From contig NZ_PDZR01000010.1 of assembly GCF_002891535.1 (NCBI RefSeq), positions 62,001-126,000 of the forward strand: a stretch of DNA of 64,000 bases, in the 5' to 3' direction. The notes beneath the pieces were generated by a model. That model was given only the letters and a program-made list of their open reading frames with translations. It did no database searches and was not told the DNA's origin. Shown here piece after piece: positions 9,353 through 19,044 of the stretch (position 1 is its first letter; each line of letters starts with the position of its first letter). The stretch comes from Methylocella silvestris. GTDB taxonomy: Bacteria; Pseudomonadota; Alphaproteobacteria; Rhizobiales; Beijerinckiaceae. The translations under genes were made by a program, and so were the position numbers.

Positions 9353-10192
9353 ATGTCCCGCCCGCCAAAAATTCTCGTGTTCGATTCGGGCCTCGGCGGC
9401 CTCACCGTGTTCGCCGAGATCGCGGCGTTGCGTCCCGACGCCGAATTCGTCTATGCGGCCGATGAAGCGGGCTTTCCCTATGGCGCTCTGCCGGCGAGCG
9501 CGCTCGCCCCTCGCGTTCTCGCCGTGATGGGACGGCTGATCGAATTATTTTCGCCCGACGTCGCGGTCATCGCCTGCAACACGGCCTCGACCCTTGTGCT
9601 GCCGCATCTGCGCGCGGCCTTCCCAAATCTTCCCTTTGTCGGAACCGTGCCGGCAATCAAGCCTGCGGCGCAGACCTCGCGGTCGAAGATGATTTCCGTG
9701 CTGGCGACGCCCGGAACCGTCGCGCGCGACTATACCCGCGGCCTGATCGAGGCCTATGCCGCCGATTGCAAGGTGACGCTGGTCGGATCCAGCCGCCTCG
9801 CGACCCTCGCCGAAGATTTCATGCAGGGCGACGCGCCGCCCGACGCCGCGATTCTTGACGAAATCGCGCCGGCCTTTGTCGAGACGGAGGGACGCCGCAC
9901 CGACGCCATCGCGCTCGCCTGCACCCATTACCCCTTGCTGATCGCGCAATTCGAGCGCCTTGCGCCCTGGCCCGTCGCCTGGATCGATCCGGCGCCGGCG
10001 ATCGCGCGCCGCACGGATCATGTGCTTACGGCTGAACTGGGTTTTGCTGCCGGCGCCGGCGACCCTGCTCGAAAGTCCGCGCTCGCGCTGTTTACGGGCT
10101 CCAAAGAGGCGGGGCCGAAACTGAGCGAGGCGCTGCGCTTGCGCGGCATTGCAAAAATCGCCCTGGAGCCAATGCCGCTGGTCTTTGCATGA
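9353..10192 (+). CDS. murI: Glutamate racemase
   Basis: MurI converts L-glutamate to D-glutamate for peptidoglycan. The 279-residue protein carries both catalytic cysteines: Cys75 in VIACNTAST and Cys190 in ALACTHYPLL. The N-terminal FDSGLGGLTVF motif contains the catalytic Asp. The start is an ATG. A VOC-family gene follows after 7 bp and is probably co-transcribed. Confidence 0.95.
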   Translation: MSRPPKILVFDSGLGGLTVFAEIAALRPDAEFVYAADEAGFPYGALPASALAPRVLAVMGRLIELFSPDVAVIACNTASTLVLPHLRAAFPNLPFVGTVPAIKPAAQTSRSKMISVLATPGTVARDYTRGLIEAYAADCKVTLVGSSRLATLAEDFMQGDAPPDAAILDEIAPAFVETEGRRTDAIALACTHYPLLIAQFERLAPWPVAWIDPAPAIARRTDHVLTAELGFAAGAGDPARKSALALFTGSKEAGPKLSEALRLRGIAKIALEPMPLVFA

Positions 10193-10199
10193 GGCTCCG

Positions 10200-10586
10200 A
10201 TGATCGATCATATGGGCTTCCCCGTCGCGGATTTTTCCCGGTCGAAGGCGTTTTTCGACCGGGCTTTGGCGCCGCTCGGGATTGAAATCGTGATGCAGGT
10301 CTCGGCGCAAGAGACCGGCGGCTCGGCCCATGCGGGATACGGAAATAACGGGAAGCCGTTTTTCTGGATCGGCGACGGGAGCGCCCCAGCTGGCGCCATT
10401 CACATCGCGTTCGAGGCGCTGTCGCGGTCACAGGTCGATGCATTTTACGCGGCGGCGCTGGCGGCCGGCGCAAAGGACAATGGACCGCCGGGCCTGCGCG
10501 CAGACTATCATCCGAATTATTATGCCGCCTTCGTGCTTGATCCCGACGGCAATAATATCGAGGCCGTCTGTCATCATGCGGAATAG
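10200..10586 (+). CDS. VOC (glyoxalase) family protein
   Basis: This 128-residue single-domain protein begins with MIDHMGFPVADFSRSKAFFD, in which the first His is the usual metal ligand of glyoxalase-fold proteins. It ends with FVLDPDGNNIEAVCH, which carries the C-terminal Glu ligand. It resembles small glyoxalase/bleomycin-resistance-like proteins of unknown substrate. It sits 7 bp after murI and is probably expressed with it. A 7-bp inverted repeat (10594-10609) follows at the convergent junction with xseA, without a T-tract. Confidence 0.82.
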   Translation: MIDHMGFPVADFSRSKAFFDRALAPLGIEIVMQVSAQETGGSAHAGYGNNGKPFFWIGDGSAPAGAIHIAFEALSRSQVDAFYAAALAAGAKDNGPPGLRADYHPNYYAAFVLDPDGNNIEAVCHHAE

Positions 10587-10598
10587 GCGCAAGCGCTG

Positions 10599-12377
10599 TT
10601 AGAACAGCGAGCCTTGGCTCGGCTTGGGGCGGGCGGCTGCCGGCTTTCGCGGCGCGGCAGGCGCAGCGCCGGCGATCGCGGGTTTGTCGCCATCGCTAAA
10701 TTGCAGAGTGAGAAGGGCGCCGTCCGCGATTGTGGCGGCCGAGCGTAGTGGGTTGTTCTCCGCGTCACGCACCAGCGCAAAGCCGCGCGCCAGCACATTT
10801 TTGTAGCCGAGACTTTCGCGGAGCTGATCGAGCCGCCGGATCTCACCGCGCCGCGCGGCAATTTTTTCCTGGACCGCGCGCAACATGCGCGCTTCCAGCA
10901 TCCCGAGCCGCTGCCGCGCCGCCGCCGTTCTCTCCTGCTCGGTGCGGGCTTGAGCGAGATGCGCATTGGTGAGACGTTCGGAAAGGCCGCTCAGCGCTTG
11001 CGCGCGCCATTCGGCACTGATCGTGGCCGAGCGTTGTATCCGCCGTTCAAGCGCCACCAGCTTTTCTCTTGCGCGCATCAGCTGTGCCTGAGGCGATTGT
11101 CGCGCCAACCGCTGCGCGACCCAGCCGAGCGTGAGGCGGTGATGGTCACAGATGCGCGGGATCGTTTTGACGAGGCGGTCGCCCAATCCCTTTAGCGCCG
11201 CGGCGCGACGCTCGCGCCCGATCACGGCCGATCGTTCCAAGCGCTGCTGGAGCCCGGCGAGCTTTTCGCCTGCGCGCGCCATCCGCGCCCGCGGCGCCTG
11301 CCGCGCGAGACGCTGCGCCGCGCGCCCGAGCGCCAGCGCATAGCGGTCGTGCGCGCGCAAAATGGCGTTGGCGAAGCGCCGGCCGGCATGATCGAGCTTT
11401 TGCCGGGGCAGGGCCAGAATCTCTTCCGGCAGCGGCAGGGCGCGGGCGAGCGCGCGCGCCTCGCCGCGCCGCCGGTCGAGAAGGCGGGCCATGGCCCCCG
11501 CGTGTCGGCGCGAGAGATCGGCGACGTCGGCGATGAGCTGGAGGCGCACCGGCACCGCCTTTTCGGCGGCGCCCGTCGGGGTCGGCGCGCGGAGATCGGC
11601 GGCGTGGTCGATCAGCGTCCAGTCCGTCTCATGCCCGATCGCCGAGATCAGCGGAATGGCGCTCGCCGCCACAGCCCGGACGACAATCTCCTCGTTGAAA
11701 CTCCAGAGGTCTTCAAGCGAGCCGCCGCCGCGCGCGACGATGATCACATGCGGCCGCGCCAGCGGACCGTACTCGGGCAGGGCGCCGAATCCGGCGATAG
11801 CGGCGGCGACTTCCGCCGCGGAAGTCTCGCCCTGAACCCGGACCGGCCAGACCAGAACATGCCGGGGAAACCGGTCCTTGATGCGATGCAGAATGTCGCG
11901 GATCACCGCGCCGGTCGGCGAGGTGATGACGCCGATCCGCAGCGGCAGAAACGGCAGCGCCTTCTTGCGCGCTTCGTCGAACAGGCCTTCGGCCGCAAGC
12001 TTGCGGCGCCGTTCTTCGAACAGCGCCATTAGGGCGCCGACGCCGGCGGGTTCGATCGCCTCGACAATGATCTGATAGCTCGATTTACCCGGGAAAGTCG
12101 TGATCTTGCCGGTCGCGATGACCTCGAGGCCTTCCTCGGGCTTGACGCGCAAACGGCCGAAGACGCCCTTCCAGATGACCGCGTCGATGCGTGCGCCGGC
12201 GTCCTTCAGGCAGAAATAGGCGTGGCCGGAGGAATGCGGCCCGCGATAGTTGGAGATCTCGCCGCGCAGCCGGACAAAGCCGAAGCGGTCTTCGATCGTC
12301 CGCTTGAGGGCGCTCGAGAGTTCGGAAACGGTGAGTTCGGGCGCATTGCTCGCGAGGGGCTCTGGCATGAGGCTCAA
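10599..12377 (-). CDS. xseA: Exodeoxyribonuclease VII large subunit
   Basis: XseA, with the small subunit XseB, degrades single-stranded DNA into oligonucleotides. The N-terminal OB-fold domain ([19 protein letters not shown] to about residue 105) and the catalytic domain with [20 protein letters not shown] and [16 protein letters not shown] are clear. At 592 residues it is longer than the roughly 450-residue enterobacterial protein. The extra length lies in the C-terminal helical region, where about 66 residues are duplicated in tandem (343-408 and 411-475). The final [13 protein letters not shown] block is intact. Two starts, residues 1 and 4, are possible. Confidence 0.95.
   Translation of the reverse strand: MSLMPEPLASNAPELTVSELSSALKRTIEDRFGFVRLRGEISNYRGPHSSGHAYFCLKDAGARIDAVIWKGVFGRLRVKPEEGLEVIATGKITTFPGKSSYQIIVEAIEPAGVGALMALFEERRRKLAAEGLFDEARKKALPFLPLRIGVITSPTGAVIRDILHRIKDRFPRHVLVWPVRVQGETSAAEVAAAIAGFGALPEYGPLARPHVIIVARGGGSLEDLWSFNEEIVVRAVAASAIPLISAIGHETDWTLIDHAADLRAPTPTGAAEKAVPVRLQLIADVADLSRRHAGAMARLLDRRRGEARALARALPLPEEILALPRQKLDHAGRRFANAILRAHDRYALALGRAAQRLARQAPRARMARAGEKLAGLQQRLERSAVIGRERRAAALKGLGDRLVKTIPRICDHHRLTLGWVAQRLARQSPQAQLMRAREKLVALERRIQRSATISAEWRAQALSGLSERLTNAHLAQARTEQERTAAARQRLGMLEARMLRAVQEKIAARRGEIRRLDQLRESLGYKNVLARGFALVRDAENNPLRSAATIADGALLTLQFSDGDKPAIAGAAPAAPRKPAAARPKPSQGSLF
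10953..11351 (-). repeat. Tandem duplication inside xseA coiled-coil region
   Basis: Two adjacent copies of about 200 bp encode residues 343-410 and 411-475 of XseA. Both share AQRLARQ(A/S)P, then (A/M)RA(G/R)EKL, a QRLERSA/RIQRSAT block, and a final GL(G/S)(D/E)RL block. The two copies have diverged, so the duplication is not recent. It probably lengthens the helical arm that binds XseB. Confidence 0.75.
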
Positions 12378-12443
12378 ATTTTCAACGGGTTCTGGCGCGG
12401 AGCCGAGCGCATCGCTGTTTTGAAGTCAAGCCGCGCCTACGTC

Positions 12444-13412
12444 TCAAAAATCGACGCCGATCGTCATCTGCGCCTTGTTGCGCGTGAAATTGCCAAGATC
12501 AAAAAGATTGGGGTCGCTCGCCTGACGCCCCGTAATCTGCGTCGAGATGGCGGCGGCGAGAAACAGCCTGTCGTTGAAATGAACGTAAAGGGTCGGGCCG
12601 AAAAACAACGCGTCGCCGGCAAAGCGCGTCAGGCCAAAATTTTCATGGGCGGTTTCATATTCAAGCTCGGCGCCGAGAACGATCTGCTTCGCGCCGAGCG
12701 TCAATGCGGGATCCAGGGAATAGGCGAGCGCGGCTGAAACGCCGAGGCGCGCGGTTCGTTCAACGGCCGAGCCTTCGAGATCGCTCGAAAGCTCCGGCGC
12801 ATAGATGGCGTTCAGCGCGGCGTAGAGCTTTGCAGGAACAAGCTCGGTATCGACGATAATTCGCGTCTCCGCCGAAAAGGCCCAGTTCAGCCGGCCGGCC
12901 TCGCTGACGCGCGACCATTCGGGCTCAATTGAAACGGTAAGGCCGACCGGCGTCTCAACGCTTCTATGCACCAGAACGAAGCTGAATTTCGAGTCGACGC
13001 CGCCGAAATTCGCGCCACTGCGATCATTGAGGCCATCGACGCCGCGGATTCGATCGAACGCCCCGCTGAATCCCGTGTCGATCTCCAGCCAATCGGTCGG
13101 ATTGACTTCCAGCGTCGCTTTCTGGCTGCCGACATTATAGACGCCGTTTCGCTTGCCGAAGGCGAGATTGGTTTCGAATTCCATCTCGCGATCCTGGTCC
13201 GGACCGATGTCCGTGCCGGAGGTGAAACCGAAGATATTCTTGGTTTCGAGCGGGCGGGATTTTTCGTTGGCCTCGCTATCCGCCTCCTGCGCCCGCAGAT
13301 TGGCCGTCGACAGGAGAAGGGCGGCGGCCAGAGCGGCGAAAAGGCCGAATGCCTCTCGCGCTCGCGCGGGGATTGGGCTGCGCGCGGCCTGCGGTCCCGT
13401 TTGCGCGCGCAC
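12444..13412 (-). CDS. Predicted outer-membrane beta-barrel protein
   Basis: The protein has a signal peptide (FGLFAALAAALLLSTANLRA) and no later hydrophobic helix. It shows alternating amphipathic strands and ends in a terminal Phe (TIGVDF), which is typical of outer-membrane barrels. I chose the GTG at 13412 because GGAGG lies 5 bp before it; a TTG 10 codons earlier is less likely. No specific family is recognised. It lies 131 bp downstream of an ECF sigma/anti-sigma pair on the same strand and may belong to its regulon. Confidence 0.7.
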   Translation of the reverse strand: MRAQTGPQAARSPIPARAREAFGLFAALAAALLLSTANLRAQEADSEANEKSRPLETKNIFGFTSGTDIGPDQDREMEFETNLAFGKRNGVYNVGSQKATLEVNPTDWLEIDTGFSGAFDRIRGVDGLNDRSGANFGGVDSKFSFVLVHRSVETPVGLTVSIEPEWSRVSEAGRLNWAFSAETRIIVDTELVPAKLYAALNAIYAPELSSDLEGSAVERTARLGVSAALAYSLDPALTLGAKQIVLGAELEYETAHENFGLTRFAGDALFFGPTLYVHFNDRLFLAAAISTQITGRQASDPNLFDLGNFTRNKAQMTIGVDF

Positions 13413-13543
13413 GCGTTCCTCCGGCCTCCATGACGGCGCCAATCTCGCGGGATCGGCGTGAAGGGGAGTATTCCTGCAAACCGGGAAAAATTCTACTACA
13501 TTTGATGAATAATTCCACTTGAGTGAGCATCGCCCGCAGGCGC

Positions 13544-14260
13544 TTACTCCTTGATCAATTGGCCGGAATAGACCACCGGGCCTGTCGGGTCGCCTGTCGG
13601 CGAGCCGCCTTGCGGTTCGAGCGTGACGGCGAAAACCGTTTTTTGGGTGGAGAGCCCGGCCGGGAGCGGCATTTTTGCCGCGGCGTCGCTGATGACGCCC
13701 ATCGATTTCGGCGCCTTGCCCTCGCCGATGTACCAGAGTTCGAGGCTCTTGCCGGCCGGCGTTTGCGCGGCGACCGGGCGCACATAAACGGTTCCGTCAG
13801 CCAGATCGACGCGCACGACGAGCGCCGGCAGATCGCCGCCGCGATTGACCACTGCGACATAGGATGATTGCAGGGCGGGATGGCGCGTCAGTTCGCGCGA
13901 GAGGGTCAGAAGCGCGAGTCCCGCGGCGAGCGCGCCGGCGGAAAGAGCGGCGCCGCGCCAGATCGACACCGTGCGGCGCAGCGTCGTCACATTGGAAACG
14001 TCGTCATCGTGGTCGCTGTCAATGACGGCGGCAGAAGCTGTCGGGGGCAGGGCGTCCTCGATCCGCTCCCACACTTCTGCCGGCGGCGCGATTTCGTCGA
14101 CCGCCTGGCGCAGGGGGGCAAGGCGCTTTTCCCAGGCGGCGACGGCGTCCCGCGCCTCGGCGTCATTGGCGAGCGCGCTCGAGAACAGGGTGCGCTCGTC
14201 GGCATGCAGCGTGCCGAGCACATATTCCGCCGCGGCTATTTCGCGTTCGTCGCTCATCAT
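13544..14260 (-). CDS. Anti-sigma factor, RskA family
   Basis: The 238-residue protein has an N-terminal anti-sigma domain (AAAEYVLGTLHADERTLFSS), one membrane span near residues 100-120 (GAALSAGALAAGLALLTL), and a C-terminal RskA domain with LELWYIGEGKAPKSMGVIS and FAVTLEPQGGSPTG. RskA-type proteins hold a sigma factor at the membrane and are cut by regulated proteolysis. Its start overlaps the stop of the ECF sigma gene (ATGATGA), so the two are coupled. Confidence 0.9.
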   Translation of the reverse strand: MMSDEREIAAAEYVLGTLHADERTLFSSALANDAEARDAVAAWEKRLAPLRQAVDEIAPPAEVWERIEDALPPTASAAVIDSDHDDDVSNVTTLRRTVSIWRGAALSAGALAAGLALLTLSRELTRHPALQSSYVAVVNRGGDLPALVVRVDLADGTVYVRPVAAQTPAGKSLELWYIGEGKAPKSMGVISDAAAKMPLPAGLSTQKTVFAVTLEPQGGSPTGDPTGPVVYSGQLIKE

Positions 14261-14805
14261 AGTTTGTCCAGGCACGCCCGAAGAGCGAGAAGGCTGCGGT
14301 GCAGCCAGGTTTTGATCGTGTTCACAGGCTTGTCGAAACGGGCGGCGAGCTCCTCGCGCGAATAGCCTTCGTAATAGGCGAGAAGCACGCAGCTGCGGTT
14401 CGGCTCCTCGATGGCGCCAAGACAATGGCGCAGCGCGCCGATGTCGATGAGATCAGCCTCCTCGTCGCGCGGCGAGGCGATCTTCTCATACCAGTCGGTT
14501 TCGTCCGGCATCGGCGGGGCAAAGAAGCTCTTTCGACGCAACACGTCGATGGTCCGGTTTCGCGCGATGGAATTCAGCCAGGCCATCGGCGGTCCCGCCT
14601 CGGGCGCATAGCTCGAAGCATTGCGCCAGACCCGCAGATAAACGTCCTGTAAAATGTCTTCCGCCGTCGATTTGTTGCGGATGATACGCAAGATGATCGC
14701 GAAAAGTTTCCCGCTGGTGGCGTTGTAGAGCGCTTGAAACGCGTCGCGGTCACCGTCCGCTGTGGCGGCGATCAAATCGGCGAGGCTCGCGTCATCTTTC
14801 GGCAT
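14257..14805 (-). CDS. RNA polymerase ECF-type sigma factor, SigK/RpoE-like
   Basis: The 182-residue protein has sigma region 2 (STAEDILQDVYLRVWRNASS, then AWLNSIARNRTIDVLRRK) and region 4 (LLAYYEGYSREELAARFDKP followed by NTIKTWLHRSLLALR). It is coupled to an RskA-type anti-sigma factor. The promoter it recognises is not identifiable by eye. This is the second ECF system in the window and is not closely similar to the one at 4061-4606. Confidence 0.93.
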   Translation of the reverse strand: MPKDDASLADLIAATADGDRDAFQALYNATSGKLFAIILRIIRNKSTAEDILQDVYLRVWRNASSYAPEAGPPMAWLNSIARNRTIDVLRRKSFFAPPMPDETDWYEKIASPRDEEADLIDIGALRHCLGAIEEPNRSCVLLAYYEGYSREELAARFDKPVNTIKTWLHRSLLALRACLDKL

Positions 14806-14914
14806 GAAGGCGCTTCTCCCGCGGCGATGCTGGTCTTCCGGCGCAATCTTCGATCGAAGAAAGACAGCGGGCGAACTCTAGCAAAATCCGCGACGGGCGC
14901 CAGCGTCGCGGCGG

Positions 14915-16615
14915 TTACGCGCCGCTCTTTGCCGCCTCGCGGCCGAATCGTTGCAGCACATAATGGGTCATGCCATTGGCGAGCTCCTGCTCGCCGAGGA
15001 ACACGACGCCGGCCTTTTCCTGCCGCAGCAGGCCGGCTTCTTCTTCATTATGGGTGCGTACCACGGTTTCGATCGCCGAATTGACCTTGCGCGCGGTGCT
15101 GATCATCGTGCGCACGTCGAGCGTGTCGGGCGTTGCGATGACGAGCAGGCTCGCCTTGGAGATATGCGCCTGGATCAGCACCGCGATTTCCGCAGCGTCG
15201 CCAAAAACAGCGGGGATATTCTTGCTTCGGCATTGCTCGACCAGCTCGCGATTCTGGTCGACCACCACGAAGGGAATGCCGGCTTCGGTCATCGCGGCGC
15301 CGATGCGCCGTCCAACCCGCCCATAGCCGACCAGCACAACCTGTCCCGCAAGATATTTATCCTCGGTCGACATCGGCAGTTCGGAGAGCGGATCATCCGA
15401 GCGCTCGACCATTCGCGCCAGCGCAGAATTCGAGCGGATCCAGCGCTGGATCGGCTCGAGGCCACTGAAGACCAGGGAGTTCAACGTGATCGATATCAGC
15501 GCGCCGGCGAGGATCAGGCTTTGTCCTTCACGCGGCAGAAGGCCAAGGCTCATGCCAAGGCTCGCCAGAATGAATGAAAATTCGCCGATCTGGGCAAGGC
15601 TGGCAGAGACGGTCAGCGCGGTGTTCAGCGGATAGCGGAACAAAAGAACGAGGCCCGCCGCCGCCAGCGACTTGCCGATGATAATGATCGCAACGACGGC
15701 CAGGACGCGCCAGGGCTGTTCGATCAGGATGTGGGGGTCAAACAGCATGCCGACCGAGACGAAGAACAGCACGGCGAAAGCGTCGCGCAGCGGCAATGTC
15801 TCTTCTGCTGCGCGGTGGCTGAATTCCGATTCGCGGATCACCATGCCGGCGAAAAAGGCGCCGAGCGCGAAGGAGACGCCGAAGAGTTCGGCCGCGCCAT
15901 AAGCGAGGCTGACCGCGGCGGCGACGACGCAGAGGGTAAACAATTCGCGCGAGCCGGTGCGGGTCACCTGCCACAAAAGCCACGGAAAAACCCGCCGCCC
16001 GATCACCAGCATCAAGGCGACGAAAGCGGCGATCTTGGCGATCGTAACTTCGAGCGTCCACCAGATGTCCGGGCCGGCTTCGCCGCCGCTCAGGGCGTTT
16101 GACAGCGGCGGCAGCAGAACGAGGACAAGCACCATGGCGAGATCCTCGACGATCAGCCAGCCAACCGCGATGCGGCCGTTGGTGGTGTCAAGGATGCCGC
16201 GCGTCTCCAGCGCCTTCAAAAGTACGACCGTGCTGGCGACGGACAGCGCAAGGCCAAATACCAGCGCGCCGCCAAGGCTCCAGCCCCAAAGATGAGCGAG
16301 CGCTGCGCCGAGCGCAGTCGCGACGGTGATCTGCAGGACGGCGCCCGGCAGCGCGACCTTGCGCACGTCCCAGAGATCGTCGAGCGAGAAATGCAGCCCG
16401 ACGCCAAACATCAGCAGCATCACGCCGATCTCGGCGAGCTGCGCAGCAATTTCGGCATTGGCGGTGAAGCCCGGCGAATAGGGACCGATGATGACGCCGG
16501 CGATGAGATAGCCGACAAGCGCGGGCAATTTCAGTTTGGCCGCGGCAAATCCCAGAACAAGAGCAAATCCGAAGGCCGCGGCGATCGTGGTGATAAGCGG
16601 GACTTCGTGATGCAC
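14915..16615 (-). CDS. Monovalent cation:proton antiporter with TrkA-N domain (YbaL/KefB type)
   Basis: The 566-residue protein is an inner-membrane CPA2 antiporter. The first roughly 390 residues are mostly hydrophobic, with about 12 spans, and include the ion-binding region and LMFGVGLHFSLDDLWDVRKV. A cytosolic TrkA-N/RCK domain starts near residue 416 (QVVLVGYGRVGRRIGAAMTE), with the Rossmann GxGxxG motif. This domain usually binds a nucleotide and gates K+ or Na+/H+ exchange. The gene stands alone. Confidence 0.9.
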   Translation of the reverse strand: MHHEVPLITTIAAAFGFALVLGFAAAKLKLPALVGYLIAGVIIGPYSPGFTANAEIAAQLAEIGVMLLMFGVGLHFSLDDLWDVRKVALPGAVLQITVATALGAALAHLWGWSLGGALVFGLALSVASTVVLLKALETRGILDTTNGRIAVGWLIVEDLAMVLVLVLLPPLSNALSGGEAGPDIWWTLEVTIAKIAAFVALMLVIGRRVFPWLLWQVTRTGSRELFTLCVVAAAVSLAYGAAELFGVSFALGAFFAGMVIRESEFSHRAAEETLPLRDAFAVLFFVSVGMLFDPHILIEQPWRVLAVVAIIIIGKSLAAAGLVLLFRYPLNTALTVSASLAQIGEFSFILASLGMSLGLLPREGQSLILAGALISITLNSLVFSGLEPIQRWIRSNSALARMVERSDDPLSELPMSTEDKYLAGQVVLVGYGRVGRRIGAAMTEAGIPFVVVDQNRELVEQCRSKNIPAVFGDAAEIAVLIQAHISKASLLVIATPDTLDVRTMISTARKVNSAIETVVRTHNEEEAGLLRQEKAGVVFLGEQELANGMTHYVLQRFGREAAKSGA

Positions 16616-16736
16616 AGGTGATTTTTCCTTTTGCCAGGCTAGCGCTCGACGCGCCGCCGCGCATCATAAGGATCGCCGCGACCCTTCGCCACCTGCAGTG
16701 CGGCCGGATAAAGCACAATAAGCGTGAACGAGGCGG

Positions 16737-18056
16737 TCAGTCGACCGGATGGCGCTCACGCAGGCGGCGCACATTCCACCAGACGAAACCGGCGATGAAA
16801 GGCACGGCGATTGCTGTCGCAAGCGCCGGATTCAGCTCATGTTCCTGCTGATGCGCGCCCTCAAGCATCAGATGCACGATCGAGGAGATGTAATAGGTGA
16901 TCGCTGCGACGGAGAGGCCTTCAACCGTTTGCTGCAACCGCAATTGCATGCGCACGCGCTCATTCATGGTGCGCAGCAAATTCTGGTTCTGGCTCTCGAG
17001 TTCGACTTCGACGCGGGTTCTGAGCAATTGCGCCGCGCGGGCGAGCTTTTGCGAGAGCGTGTCCTGACGGGCTTCGATCGCGCCGACTGTGCGGATCGCC
17101 GGCGTCAGCCGCCGGCTGAGGAAGGCGGCGAGGGTCGGAATGTCGCCGATCGCATGTTCGCCGATCGCCTTGAGGCGCAGCTCGACGACCTCATGATAGG
17201 CTTTGGTCGCGCCGAAGCGATAGAGGCTTTGCGCCGCGCCCGTTTCAAGTTCGGCGGCCAGCGCGTTGAGCCGCCCGAGCAATTGCCGGCTGGCCTCGAG
17301 GCCTTCGCTGTCGCTCATTTGCGCGATCAGGCGCGGCAGCTCGGCCTCGATGCGGCTGATGGACGGAGAGAGATCCTGCGCGCGCGGCAGGCCAAGCAGC
17401 GCCAGCGTTCGATAGGTTTCGAGTTCGAGCAGCCGCTGCGCCAGCGCGCCCGCTTCGAGCTCGGTCAGATTGCGGTCGAGCACGAGAATGCGGACAAACC
17501 CATAAACGTCGGCGCGAAAATCCGTCGCCACGATCGCGGCGCCATGCGAGACCTCGGCCGCCGCGAGTTCCGCCTGCCCGAACAAGCGCATCCAGCCATC
17601 GCCGAGGCGGGCCTCCGGCAAGACGTCGAGATCGACCGCGACGATAAGCGGACCCGGCTGCGGCAGCATGCGCATGATTTTGGCCAGTTCACCGGCGCCG
17701 GGCCTGAAGGCGGTTCGTTCGGGATCGCCGCCATTCTCCTGCGAAAACTCCCATGTGTAGGTCAGGAATTCGCCGTGCCGCTCCCAGCGCAGCACGGTGG
17801 GCGCAAGTTCGACGCGGTGGCGCCTTGCGCCCGCAAGCGGCGGCGGCGCGGCGCGGTCGAGGCAGAATTGCGCCAGCGCGGCCTGCGCCCGTTCGGCCTC
17901 CTCATAGTCGGTCATGAAAGCAAAATGCAGGATACGCTTTGCGCCCGCCATCGACTCGAACGGTCGGGCATGGACCTCGGCCAGCACGCGCGAGCGAAGG
18001 GCGTGCTCCCGAAAGCCGATATCGGATGAGGTCGTTTCATCGATCACGCAAATCAT
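16737..18056 (-). CDS. DUF3422 family membrane protein
   Basis: The 439-residue protein matches DUF3422, a family of unknown function common in alpha- and betaproteobacteria. It begins with GFREHALRSRVLAEVHARPF, has a long predicted-soluble helical region, and ends with two membrane spans near residues 385-430 (VAAITYYISSIVHLML and ALATAIAVPFIAGFVWW). The start ATG at 18056 fits the family. It lies 88 bp after the LysR gene on the same strand and may be co-transcribed with the glycan locus. Confidence 0.82.
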   Translation of the reverse strand: MICVIDETTSSDIGFREHALRSRVLAEVHARPFESMAGAKRILHFAFMTDYEEAERAQAALAQFCLDRAAPPPLAGARRHRVELAPTVLRWERHGEFLTYTWEFSQENGGDPERTAFRPGAGELAKIMRMLPQPGPLIVAVDLDVLPEARLGDGWMRLFGQAELAAAEVSHGAAIVATDFRADVYGFVRILVLDRNLTELEAGALAQRLLELETYRTLALLGLPRAQDLSPSISRIEAELPRLIAQMSDSEGLEASRQLLGRLNALAAELETGAAQSLYRFGATKAYHEVVELRLKAIGEHAIGDIPTLAAFLSRRLTPAIRTVGAIEARQDTLSQKLARAAQLLRTRVEVELESQNQNLLRTMNERVRMQLRLQQTVEGLSVAAITYYISSIVHLMLEGAHQQEHELNPALATAIAVPFIAGFVWWNVRRLRERHPVD

Positions 18057-18144
18057 CCCCGAAATTTGAGTCTTGATAGTTTTGGCGCGGCCGGACCATG
18101 GGTCGCGGCAAAGGCTGGAAAAAGTCAATCCTCGCCCGGCGCCT

Positions 18145-19044
18145 TCATGCGCCGACGCCTTCGATAGCGGCGAGGCGGGTCGCCTCCGCCAGCAAGGCGC
18201 GCGAGAGCGGCGGCATCGGTTCGCGGCGCGGCAGGACGAGCCCGATCGTTTGCACCTCCTTAGGCTCGACGATCGGAATCGAACGCAGCGCCTGCGTCGA
18301 GTCGAGGATATCGGCAAAGGTTTCGGGAATGATGCTCGCCCATCGACCCGTTCTCACATGAGCGGCGAGCACCACCATCGAATTCGATTCAAGCATTGGC
18401 GTATCGTTCGACGCCGAGCTTGCGAGCATGCGGTCGATGATGCGGCGGTTCTGCATGTCCGGCGTCAGCAGGCATAGCGGGATCTTCGCCACCTCTTTCC
18501 AGGTCACGGTGGCGCGGTCGCCGAGCGGCTGATCGGCGGAGGTCAGCAAGCTATATCTCTCACGATATAGAGGCGTCGCGCGAATGTGGCCGAGTGGTTC
18601 ATTGTCGACATAGGTGAGGCCGGCGTCGATCTGCAATCCGTCGAGCATGATCAAAATCTCGCGCGAGGTTTGCGAGAGAATCGTGAAGCGCACTTGCGGG
18701 TGCTTTTCGCGGAAGGGAATGGTGAGTTTTTGCACCATGCCGAGCGCGGTCGGCACGACGGCGAGGGTCAGATGGCCGATGAGGGATTTATTCGGCGAGC
18801 GAATTTCCTGACGCATCGCGCGCGCGTCGGCGACGATGCGCTTCGCCCATTCCAGCACGCGCTCGCCATCCGGCGTCAGGCTATGGAACCGCGAGCTGCG
18901 GTTGACGAGCAGCACGCCGAGCGTTTCCTCCAACTGCTTGATGCCGGCCGACAGCGTCGGCTGGGTGACGCCGCAAAATTCCGCGGCGCGGCTGAAATTA
19001 CGCTCCCGCGCCAGCGCCAGCAGAAATTCCAGTTTCTCGATCAT
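18145..19044 (-). CDS. LysR-family transcriptional regulator
   Basis: The 299-residue protein has an N-terminal winged helix-turn-helix (FLLALARERNFSRAAEFCGV followed by TQPTLSAGIKQLEE) and a periplasmic-binding-like effector domain. Its ATG overlaps the stop of the GH15 gene by 4 bp, which ties its expression to the glycan operon and makes self-regulation or operon control likely. From memory, LysR proteins of this sequence type also occur beside formate dehydrogenase genes, so the effector need not be a sugar; I could not verify this. Confidence 0.9.
   Translation of the reverse strand: MIEKLEFLLALARERNFSRAAEFCGVTQPTLSAGIKQLEETLGVLLVNRSSRFHSLTPDGERVLEWAKRIVADARAMRQEIRSPNKSLIGHLTLAVVPTALGMVQKLTIPFREKHPQVRFTILSQTSREILIMLDGLQIDAGLTYVDNEPLGHIRATPLYRERYSLLTSADQPLGDRATVTWKEVAKIPLCLLTPDMQNRRIIDRMLASSASNDTPMLESNSMVVLAAHVRTGRWASIIPETFADILDSTQALRSIPIVEPKEVQTIGLVLPRREPMPPLSRALLAEATRLAAIEGVGA

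Noticed and set aside
10594-10609. Inverted repeat CGCTGTT-AG-AACAGCG at the convergent end of xseA and the VOC gene
   Set aside because: The stem is only 7 bp with a 2-nt loop and no T-tract, so a terminator call is not supported.
16749-18029. 426-codon frame antisense to the DUF3422 gene
   Set aside because: Shadow frame with no recognisable domain. The DUF3422 protein explains the region.
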